Below are positions 62,339-64,000 of a DNA stretch of 64,000 nucleotides, piece by piece. The translations under genes were made by a program, and so were the position numbers. The stretch lies in the NCBI RefSeq assembly GCF_023534745.1, contig NZ_JAMHJQ010000006.1:137449-201448 (forward strand). Direction: 5' to 3'. Position 1 is the first letter of the stretch. The number at the start of each line of letters is the position of its first letter. Below the pieces are notes generated by a model. It was given only the letters and a program-made list of their open reading frames with translations, made no database searches and was not told the DNA's origin. This DNA comes from Streptomyces sp. 35G-GA-8. GTDB taxonomy: Bacteria; Actinomycetota; Actinomycetes; Streptomycetales; Streptomycetaceae.

Positions 62339-63691
62339 ATGTCTCGATCAGCTCTTCGCGTGATGGCGGCCTTACTGGGCGCACTGACACTGGTGGCCGG
62401 TTGCAGCGGTGGCGGGGGCGGTGGCGGCGACGACGGATCGGGCAAGGGCCAACGGCCGGAGGGTGCGCGGGTGACGATCCGTGTGCCCGGCGACGCCCCG
62501 ACGATCTCGGACGCGGTGTCCCTGGCCCACCCCGGTGATCTGGTGCTGGTGGCCCCGGGCGTGTACCGCGAGTCGGTGAGGATCGACACGGCTCGTATCA
62601 CGCTGCGGGGCGAGTCCCGGCACAAGGTGGTCATCGACGGGCAGCTGCGGCGGCCGAACGGGGTGGTCGTCACCGCGCCCGGGGTGGCCGTGCAGAACTT
62701 GACCGTGCAGAAGAACACGCAGAACGGGGTGCTGGTCACCGGTTCGGCGGCGGCGGTCAACGGCCTGCCGGGGAGCGGCGGTTACGACACCGGCGACGAA
62801 CCCGTCCGCCTCCTGAAGTCGTTCCAGGTCTCGCATGTGACCGCGACCCGCAACGGTCTCTACGGCATCTACGCGTTCTCCGCGCAGAACGGTGTCATCG
62901 AGCACTCCTACGCGTCGGGCGGCGCGGACTCGGGGATCTATGTCGGCCAGTGCAAGCCGTGTCGGATCGTGGTGCGGGACAATGTCGCCGAACTCAACGC
63001 GGTCGGTTACGAAGGCACCAACGCCGGCGGCGACATGTATGTGGTCGGCAACCGTCTGGTCGGCAATCGCGTCGGACTGACCACCAACTCCGACCACCAG
63101 GAGAAACTGCTGCCGCAGCGCGACGCCGTCATCGCCGGGAACCTGATCGCGGACAACCAGCAGTCGCGGACCCCCGAACAGGCCGACGGCGGCTGGGGCC
63201 TCGGTATCGGCGTCGACGGCGGCAGCGACAACCAGTTCATCCGCAACCGGATCACCGGCAACACCAACGCCGGGCTCATGATCACCGCGACCGCCGATCT
63301 GACGGCGGACCGCAACCAGATCGTGGGCAACACCTTCACCGCCAACGGCGTCGACATCGGCTGGACGTTTCCCACCGCCACCGGCGGACAGGGCAACTGC
63401 CTGCGGGGGAACGTGCTTCGCAGGACCGTACCGGCCGGGCTCGAAGACACCGCGCCCTGCCCGGTTCCCGCCACCTCACGCACGCCCTCGGGCAGTTGGG
63501 CGAGTCCGACGGCGCCCGCGGGCATCCCGTTCACCGACGTGGCCGCGCCGGGCCCGCAGCCGGAGTTCCCGGGGGCCACCACCACAGGCGCCACCGCCGT
63601 GCCGGACGTTCCGGCGCTGCCGGACATCGCGGACATCGCGCTGCCGTCGGCGTCGCTGCTCGCCGCCCGAGCGCGGGTGGGGAACTCGTGA
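62339..63691 (+). CDS. Right-handed parallel beta-helix lipoprotein (NosD-like)
   Basis: The 450-residue precursor has lipobox VAGC near residue 22 and a Gly7 linker. PbH1-type repeats follow through about residues 50-370: RITLRGESRHKVVIDG, VAVQNLTVQKNTQNGVLV, GLYGIYAFSAQNGVIEHSYASGG, NQFIRNRITGNTNAGLMI. The C-terminus is a Pro/Ala/Thr-rich tail. Such proteins often bind or cleave polysaccharides at the cell surface; no catalytic triad is evident. Confidence 0.85.
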   Translation: MSRSALRVMAALLGALTLVAGCSGGGGGGGDDGSGKGQRPEGARVTIRVPGDAPTISDAVSLAHPGDLVLVAPGVYRESVRIDTARITLRGESRHKVVIDGQLRRPNGVVVTAPGVAVQNLTVQKNTQNGVLVTGSAAAVNGLPGSGGYDTGDEPVRLLKSFQVSHVTATRNGLYGIYAFSAQNGVIEHSYASGGADSGIYVGQCKPCRIVVRDNVAELNAVGYEGTNAGGDMYVVGNRLVGNRVGLTTNSDHQEKLLPQRDAVIAGNLIADNQQSRTPEQADGGWGLGIGVDGGSDNQFIRNRITGNTNAGLMITATADLTADRNQIVGNTFTANGVDIGWTFPTATGGQGNCLRGNVLRRTVPAGLEDTAPCPVPATSRTPSGSWASPTAPAGIPFTDVAAPGPQPEFPGATTTGATAVPDVPALPDIADIALPSASLLAARARVGNS

Positions 63692-63698
63692 GGGGCGG

Positions 63699-64000
63699 CT
63701 ACGACTGCCCCGGCGCCGGTGTGATTCCGGGGACCGGCTTGACGGGAACGTACGTCCGGGGGTCGAAGTCGAAGACCGCCGGCTGCGACTCGGAGGCGAT
63801 ATCGACCTGCACCCGGTACATGGTGCCGTCCGAGCCGATCCAGTAGCGCACGGTCTCCGCCGAACCCGCCTTGGTATCGGCGTCCGGCCCGTTCATGATG
63901 TCCGTCCGATGGCCGTGCACCGTGTCCCGCCCGACCCATGCGGCGCCGTTCTGCGGCAGCAGTGCGGCGTTGTCCGGCCGGTCGTTGCCGAGGCGGAGCG
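63699..64000 (-). CDS. C-terminal part of an unknown, probably exported protein (5' end outside window)
   Basis: The minus-strand frame is open to the right edge and ends at 63699. The visible 100 residues contain NAALLPQNGAAWVGRDTVHG, YWIGSDGTMYRVQVDI and a Pro-rich C-terminus. The GSDGTMYRV strand recalls LppX/LprG-like lipoproteins of actinobacteria, but the signal peptide is outside the window, so this is tentative. It is convergent with the beta-helix gene, seven bases away. Confidence 0.7.
   Translation of the reverse strand, partial: LRLGNDRPDNAALLPQNGAAWVGRDTVHGHRTDIMNGPDADTKAGSAETVRYWIGSDGTMYRVQVDIASESQPAVFDFDPRTYVPVKPVPGITPAPGQS

Overview
The window is high-GC actinomycete DNA that reads throughout like a Streptomyces (or close Streptomycetaceae) chromosome. 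The signs are G/C in nearly every third codon position, frequent GTG starts, an ergothioneine operon, a WhiB-like regulator, an LCP (LytR-CpsA-Psr) protein, Tat-type and lipoprotein signals, and many apparently leaderless genes in which a TANNNT-type -10 lies 6-8 bases before the start codon. I see no tRNA, rRNA, CRISPR array, insertion sequence or phage gene.

Left part (1-11.2 kb). The start of an ergothioneine operon (egtA, egtB truncated by the window edge) runs leftward. A macrodomain/PARG-like gene and a PemK/MazF-type toxin-like gene converge and overlap at their 3' ends. Then come an alpha/beta hydrolase, a small unknown protein, a thiolase plus aromatic-aldehyde-type dehydrogenase operon behind a clear promoter and perfect operator palindrome, thioredoxin, a flavin disulfide-reductase-like protein and a small secreted protein.

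Central find (11.6-21.1 kb). Eight co-directional, mostly tightly spaced genes encode a complete-looking locus for an alpha-1,4-linked galactosamine-type exopolysaccharide. They are an exported CE18/Agd3-like deacetylase, a PelF-type GT4 glycosyltransferase, a 12-helix membrane protein, a LegB-like SDR, a sugar-1-phosphate nucleotidyltransferase, a second SDR, a spherulin-4 (GH135-type) hydrolase and a GH114 lipoprotein. Together they match, class for class, the galactosaminogalactan gene set of Aspergillus (uge3, gtb3, agd3, sph3, ega3), combined with a bacterial Pel-type glycosyltransferase. A pair of mutually exclusive hairpins sits just before the first gene.

Middle (21-34 kb). A divergent MFS pump/regulator pair, an exported alpha-L-fucosidase, then a sulfur and methionine region: YeeE/YedE transporter with a Cys-rich leader peptide, metE under a cobalamin riboswitch, metX (apparently starting at CTG and overlapping metY) and metY. 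Two genes for a small membrane protein and a secreted-repeat lipoprotein follow.

34.6-41.7 kb. An LCP protein converges on a four-gene leftward operon: a 60-residue peptide with a Leu7 run, a 245-residue unknown protein, a DUF6895-like protein and a serine hydrolase. The four overlap or sit close together and might be a peptide-processing system. A KimA-type potassium transporter follows.

41.7-50.8 kb. A decayed copy of part of metX precedes an organosulfur acquisition locus: two luciferase-like monooxygenases, two solute-binding proteins, one ATPase, two permeases and a GNAT acetyltransferase. This is the same gene combination as the Bacillus ytm and yxe operons. Both outward-facing transcripts at about 49.1 kb begin with short Cys-containing leader peptides, which points to cysteine-responsive attenuation.

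Right part (50.8-64 kb). A DUF5709 protein, type II NADH dehydrogenase plus transketolase, a WhiB-like protein, succinate-semialdehyde-type dehydrogenase plus phosphoketolase, a TPR protein divergent from a pirin, a Tat-exported DyP peroxidase lipoprotein, a parallel beta-helix lipoprotein and a truncated exported protein at the right edge.
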